Numbered from the stretch's first letter, positions 26,504 to 34,288 are shown. The stretch is DNA of 60,173 nucleotides from an uncultured Flavobacteriales bacterium (GCA_937973685.1 CALJKJ010000025.1:1-60173); one strand, 5' to 3'. Made by a program: numbers and translations. Notes: a model not told the origin generated them from the sequence alone.

Positions 26504-27286
26504 TTATTCGGAGACTTCTCTGATTAACTGTTGAAAATAGTCTGGTGCGAAGCGCAAGCGTGAACCATACCATGAAAAATATTCACCATCAACAAACATA
26601 ATTTTCGCAGTTGGAAATTTTTCTTGGAATTTAGCAACATGTTTTTCTTTGAAAGGATAAGGTTCCGAACTTAACAGCACCAATTCAGGTGTTTCAAATT
26701 CATCATTCCATGCTGGATAACGTGTTTCTTGTGAAACGTTTTCAAATCCACACGCAGTTAACATGTTGTCAATGAAGGTAGCTTTCCCAGCGATAAAGTC
26801 TGGTGAATGCCAAATGAAATAAGCAACTTTATAAGATCTTTCACTTTTATTCAATGCAGTAAAAGCATTCGAAATTGAATAAACTAACTGCGATGCAACT
26901 CCTTGTTTATCAAAAATATCACCAAGCGCTTTGATTAAATGAATCGCATCCTCAAAAGTAGTTACATCGCTTATCCATACAGGAGCAATGCTTTCTAAAA
27001 TCGCTATATCTTCTTGTGTATTTTCTTCTTTGTTCCCAATGATTAAATCGGGTTGCAACCGGCGGATTTTTTCAATGTCAACAGCTTTTGTTCCGCCAAT
27101 TTTCGTTTTTTTGAACTTCCAATTTGTTGGGTGGCAACAAAACTTAGTGATTCCGACGATTGATTCGTCTAATCCTAAATCATATAATAGTTCCGTTTGG
27201 GAAGGAACCAATGAAACAATACGAGAGGGTAGTTTCTTGATTGTAACTACCCTCCCTAATTGATCCGTTATTTTTCTTTCAGACAT
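26504..27286 (-). CDS. Cytoplasmic helical-backbone metal-receptor-like protein (BtuF/FepB fold) lacking a signal peptide
   Basis: 260 residues in the fold of ABC-transporter metal-chelate-binding proteins: ITDQLGRVVTIKKLPSRIVSLVPSQTELLYDLG, then the IGGTKAVDIEKI linker helix. It begins MSERKITDQ with no signal peptide or lipobox, so it cannot be the usual periplasmic receptor. The start overlaps the stop of the cystathionine beta-synthase gene by one base. I infer a cytoplasmic ligand-binding role, perhaps with a haem or vitamin B12-like or metal cofactor; this is not shown. Confidence 0.8.
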   Translation of the reverse strand: MSERKITDQLGRVVTIKKLPSRIVSLVPSQTELLYDLGLDESIVGITKFCCHPTNWKFKKTKIGGTKAVDIEKIRRLQPDLIIGNKEENTQEDIAILESIAPVWISDVTTFEDAIHLIKALGDIFDKQGVASQLVYSISNAFTALNKSERSYKVAYFIWHSPDFIAGKATFIDNMLTACGFENVSQETRYPAWNDEFETPELVLLSSEPYPFKEKHVAKFQEKFPTAKIMFVDGEYFSWYGSRLRFAPDYFQQLIREVSE

Positions 27287-28647
27287 TATGCCAAAGAAGC
27301 AATGATATCTTGTCTTGTTAAAATTTGTTTTTGACCATTTTCACCTTCCACGATAACAGCTGGAACTTGTTCATTGATCAATTTCGCGACATCTTCCAAT
27401 TTAGTGTTTGCTTTCACTTCTGGGAATGGTGCTTGCATCACTTTCGAAATTGGTGTATCCTTCAATTGTGGGTTGTCCATTAATAATTGATACACTTGAT
27501 TATCGTTTAATGATCCAACAAATTGTCCGTCACGTGTAACTGGAATTTGAGAAATATTGAATTTGCGCATTTTCACAATTGCATGAGAAATTAATTCCTC
27601 AGAATACAAGGTAACCAACGGTTGATCGGCATGACGTGCGATGACATCCGCTGCAGTTTTAAATTCCTCATCCAAGAAACCTCGTTCACGCATCCAATCA
27701 TCGTTGAATATTTTTCCGACATAGCGACTTCCGTGATCGTGGAAAAGTATCACAACTACATCGTCTTCTTTCAATTGGTCTTTCATTTGAAGCAAACCTG
27801 AAACCGCTGCTCCAGCTGAATTCCCAACAAAAATTCCTTCTTCACGTGCCAAACGACGCGTATAAACAGCAGCATCCTTATCGGTTACTTTTTCGAAATG
27901 GTCGATTACATCAAAATCAACATTGGCTGGTAAAATGTCTTCACCAATACCTTCTGTGATGTATGGATAAATCTCGTTTTCATCGAAAATACCCGTTTCT
28001 TTGTATTTCTTGAAAACGGAACCATAGGTATCGATTCCCCAAATTTTAATGTTTGGATTTTGCTCTTTTAAGTATTTCCCAACACCTGAAATGGTACCTC
28101 CTGTTCCGACACCTACAATAAAATGAGTTACTTTTCCTTCTGTTTGTTCCCAAATTTCAGGACCTGTTTGCTCATAATGTGCCGTTCTATTTGATAAATT
28201 ATCGTATTGATTGACGTACCAAGAATTAGGGATTTCACTAGCTAATCTTTTCGAAACGGAATAATAAGATCGTGGATCAGAAGGATCAACAGCAGTCGGA
28301 CATACGACAACCTCTGCGCCTACAGCACGAAGAATGTCCATTTTTTCTTTGGACTGTTTGTCATTCAACACACAAATTAATTTGTAGCCTTTGATGATTG
28401 CACCTAAAGCTAATCCCATTCCTGTATTACCAGAAGTTCCTTCGATGATTGTACCACCTGGCTTTAAAAGTCCTGATTTCTCAGCATCCTCAATCATTTT
28501 CACAGCCATTCTATCTTTGACAGAATTTCCTGGATTGGTCGTTTCAACTTTTGCAAGGATAGTTCCTTTGCACGCAGCTGTTAGTTTGTTTAATTTAACA
28601 AGCGGGGTATTTCCGATTGTTTCTAAAATGTTATTATAAACTTTCAT
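27286..28647 (-). CDS. Cystathionine beta-synthase (PLP enzyme with CBS-domain pair)
   Basis: 453 residues from the ATG at 28647; the frame reaches further upstream only through a TTG. The PLP fold has NPGNSVKDRMAVKMI with the Schiff-base Lys, EGTSGNTGMGLALG and VGTGGTISGVGKYLKE. After about residue 330 a tandem CBS pair follows (ISQIPVTRDGQFVGSLN, then a second unit), which in the eukaryotic enzymes is regulatory. It makes cystathionine from serine and homocysteine, though cysteine synthase activity is also possible. The overlapping downstream gene suggests a linked role. Confidence 0.9.
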   Translation of the reverse strand: MKVYNNILETIGNTPLVKLNKLTAACKGTILAKVETTNPGNSVKDRMAVKMIEDAEKSGLLKPGGTIIEGTSGNTGMGLALGAIIKGYKLICVLNDKQSKEKMDILRAVGAEVVVCPTAVDPSDPRSYYSVSKRLASEIPNSWYVNQYDNLSNRTAHYEQTGPEIWEQTEGKVTHFIVGVGTGGTISGVGKYLKEQNPNIKIWGIDTYGSVFKKYKETGIFDENEIYPYITEGIGEDILPANVDFDVIDHFEKVTDKDAAVYTRRLAREEGIFVGNSAGAAVSGLLQMKDQLKEDDVVVILFHDHGSRYVGKIFNDDWMRERGFLDEEFKTAADVIARHADQPLVTLYSEELISHAIVKMRKFNISQIPVTRDGQFVGSLNDNQVYQLLMDNPQLKDTPISKVMQAPFPEVKANTKLEDVAKLINEQVPAVIVEGENGQKQILTRQDIIASLA

Positions 28648-28775
28648 ATCTTGTTTTCGGATAAACAAAATTAACACAATCCCTTGGTAAATTACTACCG
28701 AATTCAAAATGAATGAAAGTTGTCATAAAAAACGCGCAAGTTTTCAACAATGCACAATAGTTAAAACGAAATCGT

Positions 28776-28783
28776 TATTTTTG
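28776..28783 (+). promoter_or_regulatory. Bacteroidota -7 box (TATTTTTG) 4 bases before the dnaX ATG
   Basis: Predicted transcription start would be at or beside the ATG at 28788, giving a leaderless or nearly leaderless message. Confidence 0.55.
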
Positions 28784-28787
28784 TGGT

Positions 28788-29903
28788 ATGTCTGATTTTG
28801 TAGTATCTGCTCGTAAATATCGTCCGCAAACCTTTGATACGGTTGTGGGACAGAAAGCTATTACAAACACCCTCAAAAATGCTATCAAAAACAACCATTT
28901 AGCACAAGCTTTTTTGTTTTGTGGTTCTCGAGGTGTTGGAAAGACAACAAGTGCGCGTATTTTGGCTAAAACAATTAATTGTTTCAATCAAACTGCACAA
29001 ATAGAAGCTTGCGATGAATGCGACAGTTGCAAATCGTTTAACGAAGGAGCTTCATTAAATGTGTACGAGCTTGATGCTGCATCTAACAATTCCGTTGAAG
29101 ATATTCGTGGATTGATTGACCAGGTGCGCATTGCTCCACAAATTGGAACGCACAAAGTTTACATCATTGATGAGGTTCACATGTTATCAACACAAGCATT
29201 CAATGCTTTTTTGAAAACATTAGAAGAACCGCCAAGTCATGCTATTTTTATTTTAGCAACGACAGAAAAACACAAAATAATCCCTACTATTTTATCACGT
29301 TGTCAAATTTTTGATTTTCAACGGATTAAAGTAAAAGATATCGCAGATCATTTAACGACGATTGCAACGAAAGAAGCTATTTCAGCCGATCCAGATGCTT
29401 TGTACCTTATTGCTCAAAAAGCAGATGGTGCGTTACGTGATGCCTTGTCCATTTTTGATCAAATGGTCAGTTTTTGTGGAACAACAATTTCACACAAAGC
29501 TGTTATCGAAAATTTGAACATTCTCGATCACGATTATTATTTCAAAGTTGTTGACAACGCATTGAATGAAGATATTCCAGCGAATTTAATGTTGTTCAAT
29601 GATGTGATGGAAAAAGGGTTTGATGGTCATAATTTCATTGTAGGATTAGCAGACCATTTTCGCAATCTCCTAGTTTGTAAAGATCCGCGAACAGCTAATT
29701 TGTTAGAAGTAGGCGAAACAACTGAAAAAATATTCATTGAGCAAGCCAAGAAAATTGATGGTGGTTTTGCAGTTCGAGCACTTGGTGTGTTGAGTAAAAC
29801 AGATGTCGACTACAAATCGGCAAAAAACCAACGACTGCTAGTCGAAATGGCACTCATGCAACTCTGTTCAATCAAATCGGAGTTGGAAAAAAAAAATCCC
29901 TAA
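28788..29903 (+). CDS. dnaX: DNA polymerase III clamp-loader subunit, zero-frame product (gamma-like)
   Basis: 371-residue zero-frame product. It contains clamp-loader domains I-III only: Walker A GSRGVGKTT, zinc-binding cysteines (ACDECDSC), Walker B YIIDEVHMLS, ILSRCQIFDF (SRC motif), and the collar-forming helical region at about 245-365. It ends LEKKNP at a stop just past a ten-A run (29887-29896). Bacteroidota DnaX proteins are usually full-length tau of 550-650 residues. The tail is encoded downstream in the -1 frame, so this product corresponds to the short gamma form. The break is either programmed frameshifting/slippage or a sequencing indel; the placement favours a real mechanism. 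Confidence 0.9.
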   Translation: MSDFVVSARKYRPQTFDTVVGQKAITNTLKNAIKNNHLAQAFLFCGSRGVGKTTSARILAKTINCFNQTAQIEACDECDSCKSFNEGASLNVYELDAASNNSVEDIRGLIDQVRIAPQIGTHKVYIIDEVHMLSTQAFNAFLKTLEEPPSHAIFILATTEKHKIIPTILSRCQIFDFQRIKVKDIADHLTTIATKEAISADPDALYLIAQKADGALRDALSIFDQMVSFCGTTISHKAVIENLNILDHDYYFKVVDNALNEDIPANLMLFNDVMEKGFDGHNFIVGLADHFRNLLVCKDPRTANLLEVGETTEKIFIEQAKKIDGGFAVRALGVLSKTDVDYKSAKNQRLLVEMALMQLCSIKSELEKKNP

Positions 29904-29914
29904 CTGATCCAGTT
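29887..29914 (+). promoter_or_regulatory. Candidate dnaX slippery site: ten A residues with hairpin 5 bases downstream
   Basis: A10 at 29887-29896 can allow tandem slippage of two AAA-decoding tRNAs or RNA polymerase stuttering. AACTG (29902-29906) pairs with CAGTT (29910-29914) around ATC, five bases after the run. The zero frame stops at 29901-29903; the +1 frame stops at TGA 29905-29907; only the -1 frame stays open. Confidence 0.65.
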
Positions 29915-30502
29915 GCGATTATTCCTTACTCGGGACAAAGCCTGCGTAACGAAGCACCAAAAGTAAACAAACCATCTGTACAGCCTCCCCGACCTGCGTT
30001 TCAGACAAAACCTGAAGCAAAAGTATTGTCTGCACCTACAGGAAATTTGAATTCCGGAAACGTTTCGATCAATCAACTTATTGCACAACAAACAACAAAA
30101 GTAACGATTGCTCAAAAAGATTTACCCGTTGAACCTTTCCACAAAGACGATGTGATTCGTAACTGGAAATCTACAGCACATGCTCAAAAACTTGCTGGAC
30201 AAGACCAAATTTATCACGTCATGATCAAACGTGATCCTGTTCAACTTGATGAAACTACTTTCTTGTTCGAAGTTGATAATGCCATTCAATTGACCCGATT
30301 GGAAAGTGGTATGAATGAAATTTTAGCGCGTATTCGTCAAGAAATTAAGAACTATGACTTGAATATCAGCATTGAAATTTCCAAAGAAGCTCCTGATGAG
30401 GACAAATTCATGACTGGAAATGACCGCTTCGAAAAATTGGCGCGAAAAAATTCCAACCTTTTCGACCTCAAAAGTCGTTTTAACTTAGACATTGATTATT
30501 AA
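29897..30502 (+). CDS. dnaX: Tau-specific C-terminal part of DnaX, read in the -1 frame
   Basis: About 201 residues with no start codon of their own at the beginning; the frame is open right from the A run. It starts SLTDPVAIIPYS, then a Pro/Lys/Gln-rich linker, and ends with a folded alpha/beta domain (FHKDDVIRNWKS, TTFLFEVDNAIQLTRL, LARIRQEIKNYDL) like the C-terminal part of Bacteroidota DnaX. With the preceding 370 residues the tau protein would have about 571 residues. An internal ATG (30026) exists, but separate expression of the tail is unlikely. The tail should bind polymerase and helicase partners. Confidence 0.8.
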   Translation, partial: SLTDPVAIIPYSGQSLRNEAPKVNKPSVQPPRPAFQTKPEAKVLSAPTGNLNSGNVSINQLIAQQTTKVTIAQKDLPVEPFHKDDVIRNWKSTAHAQKLAGQDQIYHVMIKRDPVQLDETTFLFEVDNAIQLTRLESGMNEILARIRQEIKNYDLNISIEISKEAPDEDKFMTGNDRFEKLARKNSNLFDLKSRFNLDIDY

Positions 30503-30503
30503 G

Positions 30504-31328
30504 ATGAAAAATAGCCTTATTCTAGTTATAGCTTGCTCCCTTTTCCTGGCGGCATGCGGAAATGATGAAGTGGAAAATACTGTTTCAGAAACAACTACAC
30601 CACCCAACGAATTAAACCTGGATTTTGATCAACGAGCACGCCGAGAAGTGGAAGCAAAATTGCAAATTCCTGTAACTGAAAAATACGCGTTTAAAGTTTA
30701 CAAAGAATTCATCAATGCCGATACCATTCAAGATGCAATTATCACAGTAAATCGAATGGAATATGCTATCAGTGATGCAATCAAAAAGAACAAGCAAGCC
30801 AAAATGGCTGAAATCGGCTTCATGGGTAACTATAATTTCTTTTTCTACTACGACGGTGCAACAGATCAATTCAGTGTGCCACTTCCTGTTCCCTCTTCAC
30901 CCGGTCGACCTTTAGAAGTCAGTTTCAAAAACATGGTTTCTGATTTAACCAAAGATGTGATTATCGATTACCGAATTCGCAATTCTGGTTGGAGAAGTTA
31001 TTTCTCTGTTTTCAATGAAACGGATTTAACCCTTGTATTCCAATGGAAACTTTTTGATTATGCTGGAGAAGAAAAGCCTGAAGCATTGTTGCATGTATTG
31101 GAAGCTTCGCGCGAACATTCAGGAAAAGACATTTTAATTTACAACAGTGAAATTGATCATTATTCACAGAATATTGGCGATATGTATCAGTATGTTCCAA
31201 GTATTTCAAAACCAAATAAGCTAGCGTATCGTTTTTACTTTGAACCAAAATTTGGTAAGTACACGTTATATAAAACAGGTCCAGGTAGCGAACGTGCGCA
31301 AGAATTTATCAATAAATCGCGCAGATAA
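30504..31328 (+). CDS. Lipoprotein of unknown function
   Basis: 274 residues from ATG 30504, immediately after the dnaX stop. The signal peptide ends in the lipobox LFLAAC, so the protein is predicted to be lipidated, and the following GNDEVEN is acidic. Mature sequence has mixed alpha/beta features and repeated short aromatic segments (FEPKFGKYTLYKTG); no known family recognised. The close spacing after dnaX suggests co-transcription with it, and the next hydrolase gene starts one base after the stop. Confidence 0.72.
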   Translation: MKNSLILVIACSLFLAACGNDEVENTVSETTTPPNELNLDFDQRARREVEAKLQIPVTEKYAFKVYKEFINADTIQDAIITVNRMEYAISDAIKKNKQAKMAEIGFMGNYNFFFYYDGATDQFSVPLPVPSSPGRPLEVSFKNMVSDLTKDVIIDYRIRNSGWRSYFSVFNETDLTLVFQWKLFDYAGEEKPEALLHVLEASREHSGKDILIYNSEIDHYSQNIGDMYQYVPSISKPNKLAYRFYFEPKFGKYTLYKTGPGSERAQEFINKSRR

Positions 31329-31329
31329 A

Positions 31330-31947
31330 TTGGATCAAATTGTCGTAGAACGAAATTTTCGTTTTGAAATAATACAAACAAATGAGCCAATCACTCATGT
31401 GTTGTTTGCTTTTCACGGTTATGGACAGTTAGTGACGTATTTTAAACGGAAATTTGCAGCGCTAAATTTACCCAATACACTTATTGTTTTTCCAGAAGGT
31501 ATGCATCGGTTTTATTTGAATGGATCTTCTGGACGAGTTGGTGCTTCCTGGATGACCAAAGAATGGCGTGAAAACGATATTCAAGAAAATAATCATGCAT
31601 TAAATACGTTATTTCAGCACATAAACGAACAATACAAACCAACAAAAATAAGTGTGCTTGGCTTCTCACAAGGTGGCGCTACTGCTGCGCGCTGGGTAGC
31701 TGCAAGTTCCTTTCAATGTGATCATTTTATAGCTTGGGGAAGTGTTTTCCCACCTGATTTAATTGATGTGAAAAACGAATTAGTAGCCACAAAAAAAACG
31801 GCTATTTTCGGAAATCAAGATCCCTATTTCCCAACAACTGAGTTGAAAAAAATACAAACAGATTATACCAAACAAAAGTTTAAATGTGTTATTTTTGAAG
31901 GAGCACATGACATTGATGCAACAACTTTAAAAACAATTTTAACATGA
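31330..31947 (+). CDS. Alpha/beta hydrolase of the carboxylesterase/phospholipase type
   Basis: 205 residues from a TTG at 31330, one base after the lipoprotein stop; the frame is open further upstream, but only inside the previous gene, and no ATG precedes the conserved part. FAFHGYGQ supplies the oxyanion hole, GFSQGGA the Ser nucleophile and EGAHDID the His. The family covers carboxylesterase and acyl-protein thioesterase-like enzymes. The next gene overlaps the stop by ATGA. Substrate not determined. Confidence 0.8.
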   Translation: MDQIVVERNFRFEIIQTNEPITHVLFAFHGYGQLVTYFKRKFAALNLPNTLIVFPEGMHRFYLNGSSGRVGASWMTKEWRENDIQENNHALNTLFQHINEQYKPTKISVLGFSQGGATAARWVAASSFQCDHFIAWGSVFPPDLIDVKNELVATKKTAIFGNQDPYFPTTELKKIQTDYTKQKFKCVIFEGAHDIDATTLKTILT

Positions 31948-32528
31948 AAAATATATTACTCGCAATTAGCTTTGTTTTGACATGTTCACTTTACGGACAA
32001 GATACCGAATTGTATGAACAAGATGAACCAACATCAAGTAAAAGTAAAGCGTCAAAAGAATTGGGGTTTGAATTCACATTTCACGCATCAACTTTGGGCG
32101 GAACTGTTGGCGGTGCTATGAAATTAGCATTCATCAATGAAAATAATTTTGTTGTAGGCCCAAGTATCCGATTACAACGTAATTGGTACAATAACCTAGG
32201 ATTAAAAACAGATTGGTCGATTTACGGTGGAGGCGTATTTGCACATTACCGCATGTACGAATATTTGTTTGCTGGCGCTGAATTTGAATTATTGTCAACT
32301 CCATTTAAAAATGGATACTTTTCTGCAAATCGCTCGTGGGCTCCTACACTTCTTGTCGGTGCTGGATTTTCACGTGCATTTTCGGATAATTTTCGGTTGA
32401 ATGCAGGTATCATGTACGATGTCATCAATAGCACAAACAGTCCGTTTCGTCAAGGTTATTTCATGCGCAAAGAAAACGGTACGTATATTCCTGTGATTTA
32501 CCGCATTGCGTTTTTCATTCCGATATAA
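31944..32528 (+). CDS. Predicted outer-membrane beta-barrel protein
   Basis: 194 residues with a signal peptide ending near SLYGQ. After a short polar stretch (EQDEPTSSKSKAS) the sequence alternates hydrophobic and aromatic residues in many beta strands (LGFEFTFHASTLGG, VGPSIRLQRNWY, FLAGAEFEL-like, LNAGIMYDVI) and ends FFIPI, with a terminal aromatic pattern typical of small barrels. It overlaps the hydrolase stop by ATGA. I cannot assign a function beyond an outer-membrane location. Confidence 0.72.
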   Translation: MKNILLAISFVLTCSLYGQDTELYEQDEPTSSKSKASKELGFEFTFHASTLGGTVGGAMKLAFINENNFVVGPSIRLQRNWYNNLGLKTDWSIYGGGVFAHYRMYEYLFAGAEFELLSTPFKNGYFSANRSWAPTLLVGAGFSRAFSDNFRLNAGIMYDVINSTNSPFRQGYFMRKENGTYIPVIYRIAFFIPI

Positions 32529-32539
32529 CGTGTAATCAG

Positions 32540-32616
32540 TTATTGATTATCGTAAAACCTATCTTTTAGCCATTTTTTCGGATTGTTTTCAATATAATTT
32601 TGAATTTTTTCGAATG
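32540..32616 (-). pseudogene. Out-of-frame remnant of the transposase C-terminus
   Basis: On the minus strand, another frame reads SFEKIQNYIENNPKKWLKDRF, which is the normal C-terminal helix of REP-associated transposases. It follows HVIR in the catalytic frame without its usual NEK linker. The break lies at a TCATTCGAAAA stretch that would occur twice in the intact gene, consistent with a deletion between short direct repeats. Confidence 0.7.
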
Positions 32617-33170
32617 ACATGATCGTAAAAACGTGTTTGCCAACCGAAATCAGTTGTGATTTTTCGGATTTCAAATGAACAACGTCCTTTGTACCAGCGA
32701 ATAATTCGAGAAATGTTTTCATGCAACATTGGATTCATATCGCCCGCAAAACCACCGCTTTTATTTGATGTTATTGATGGTTTTGGATGATTTGAATTGG
32801 ATGCGTTGGATGCGTTGGATGCGTTGGATGCGTTGGATTCACGTAGAGACGCGATTAATCGCGTCTCTACGTGAATCCCCGAATGAAAATCTGATTTTGT
32901 TTTATTAATAATTATTATTCCATGAATATGATTGGGCATTACAACAAATCGATCCAATTCAACAAATGGAAAATGTTTTGGGATTTCAAACCAAATTTTT
33001 TCTGCAATAATTCCTGTTTCAATTAATTGTATTTTTTCATGTAACCCTTCGCCAAAAAAACAAATGCGGTTTTTTGTGCAAATTGTAATAAAATAAGCGC
33101 CATTATTTCCATAATCCCAATTTTGTAATCTTGCAGAAGGTATGCGGTATTTGTTATTAAATTTTTTCAT
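32589..33170 (-). CDS. REP-associated tyrosine transposase (RAYT, Y1 family), C-terminally frameshifted
   Basis: 193 residues as read. Family features are AYFITICTKNR, the HUH-type VMPNHIHGI and the candidate catalytic Tyr in QTRFYDHVIR. RAYT proteins cut single-stranded DNA at REP palindromes. Two things are unusual. First, the middle contains an inserted stretch of about 31 residues (IHVETRLIASLRES, then repeated N-A-S) encoded by a perfect palindrome and a 9-bp tandem repeat. Second, the C-terminus (RKNSKLY) is out of frame with the conserved helix found just downstream. Activity is doubtful. Confidence 0.82.
   Translation of the reverse strand: MKKFNNKYRIPSARLQNWDYGNNGAYFITICTKNRICFFGEGLHEKIQLIETGIIAEKIWFEIPKHFPFVELDRFVVMPNHIHGIIIINKTKSDFHSGIHVETRLIASLRESNASNASNASNASNSNHPKPSITSNKSGGFAGDMNPMLHENISRIIRWYKGRCSFEIRKITTDFGWQTRFYDHVIRKNSKLY
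32797..32838. repeat. 9-bp tandem repeat (TTGGATGCG), 4.7 copies, inside the RAYT gene
   Basis: Four complete copies at 32797-32832 and a six-base partial unit at 32833-32838, in frame with the coding sequence, giving repeated Asn-Ala-Ser. It touches the large palindrome. Confidence 0.95.
32835..32878. repeat. 44-bp perfect palindrome (REP-like) inside the RAYT coding sequence
   Basis: Two 22-base arms are exact complements with no spacer; the arm reads GGATTCACGTAGAGACGCGATT. The element is AT-centred and GC-rich compared with surroundings. Its core GTAGAGACGCG is similar to repeats that I know from several bacterial genomes, but I could not confirm copies elsewhere. No second copy was seen in this window. 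Confidence 0.95.
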
Positions 33171-33311
33171 GCGTAGATAGGTTTTAGTGTATTTTATTAT
33201 TCAATTCATCAATTGACGAAAATGACTTACATTAAATTACAAAATATCTCCTAAATCGCAAAAAGGCTATTTGAATTTTGAATTATCTGAGATTAACCCA
33301 TTTTCTTAAAA

Positions 33312-33340
33312 ACAAAAAAACCGCACTTTTCAGCGCGGTT
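33312..33340 (-). terminator. Intrinsic terminator after the FKBP operon
   Basis: On the minus strand an 8-bp stem with one wobble pair (AACCGCGC/GTGCGGTT) and a 6-base loop is followed by a T run; 27 bases past the stop at 33367. Confidence 0.85.
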
Positions 33341-33366
33341 TCGTATCGTTATTTCGATTAGCTTTT

Positions 33367-34287
33367 TTATTTCAATGTTCCAGATTTTCCGAAATCGATG
33401 AATTCGATGTAGAATACCAATGTTGAAAATGGTGGAATGGATTGATCTGGTGATTGTGCACCATATCCCATTGCTTGAGGAACATACAATTTGTACTTCC
33501 CTCCTTTTTTCATGTAAGGGAAACCAACAGTCCATCCTGGAATTACACCGCTCAAGTTAAAAACTGGTACAGTAGGATTTCCTAAAGAGGATTGAATGGT
33601 GTCACCTTCGTGATTCATCAACACATAATGCGCTTTCACATCTTCAGCTATTGTTGGCGCACCTCCAGAACCCGCTTTAATTGTTTCTAAAAACAAGCCT
33701 TGTGGTAATTCTTGAACGCCTTTGATTTGTTTCACTTTTGAAAAGAATTTCTCTTCACGTTGATTCACTTGTACCATGATGCGTTGGTTTACTTTCGCCA
33801 TAAAATCGCCAACTAATTTTTGTTTGGTTGTTTCTGGTAAAAGCGTATCTTTTTTATTCAATGCCAATTCAAATCCATAACGTACATATTTCAAATCAAA
33901 TTCCTTGATCGATTGCGCACGCTCCCATCCTGAATTAAAAACGGAACCTAACAATTTTCCGATACAATTAGATGCTGTTTTTGTATGTGACTCATCCATT
34001 ACATTATTTCCTGGCGCATACAACTTTTGTAATTCAGCTTCACACAATTGATCGTAAGCTGTTGGATTTGCCAAACCAACTTCAAAGCCTTTTACTAATT
34101 CTTCTTTGTTGTATTTTGAAAAATTCGGGTCTTTGATAATTTGTTGCGCGTGGTCAGCACCAATCAAATAAGAAATCTGCTGTTTCAATGTTGTCAAAGG
34201 CAATGCTTCAGATTCGGCTGTATTATCAGCGCAAGAAAATAAAGTGATTGCTGTAATACAGAAAACAAGTAATTGTTTGAATTTCAT
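33367..34287 (-). CDS. Lipoprotein FKBP-type peptidyl-prolyl isomerase
   Basis: 306 residues with signal peptide and lipobox (LFSC), so a lipid-anchored periplasmic chaperone. An N-terminal helical domain (about 30-190, the FKBP_N-like dimerisation part, QQISYLIGADHAQQI) precedes the FKBP domain, which ends in GWTVGFPYMKKGGKYKLYVPQAMGYG and a STLVFYIEFIDF strand. It catalyses cis-trans isomerisation of proline bonds. It lies one base after the next FKBP gene on the same strand. Confidence 0.9.
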   Translation of the reverse strand: MKFKQLLVFCITAITLFSCADNTAESEALPLTTLKQQISYLIGADHAQQIIKDPNFSKYNKEELVKGFEVGLANPTAYDQLCEAELQKLYAPGNNVMDESHTKTASNCIGKLLGSVFNSGWERAQSIKEFDLKYVRYGFELALNKKDTLLPETTKQKLVGDFMAKVNQRIMVQVNQREEKFFSKVKQIKGVQELPQGLFLETIKAGSGGAPTIAEDVKAHYVLMNHEGDTIQSSLGNPTVPVFNLSGVIPGWTVGFPYMKKGGKYKLYVPQAMGYGAQSPDQSIPPFSTLVFYIEFIDFGKSGTLK

Positions 34288-34288
34288 A

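Noticed and set aside
30026..30502. The dnaX tail as an independent gene from the ATG at 30026
   Set aside because: The frame is open all the way back to the A run and the missing part is a typical tau linker, so a joined product is more likely.
32533..32549. Inverted repeat TAATCA/TGATTA near the transposase end as transposon border
   Set aside because: Six-base arms are expected by chance in AT-rich DNA and no matching border is present on the other side.
32797..32878. Repeats that might be taken for a CRISPR or other array
   Set aside because: The units are 9 bp without spacers and lie inside a coding frame, so they are a simple tandem repeat next to a palindrome.
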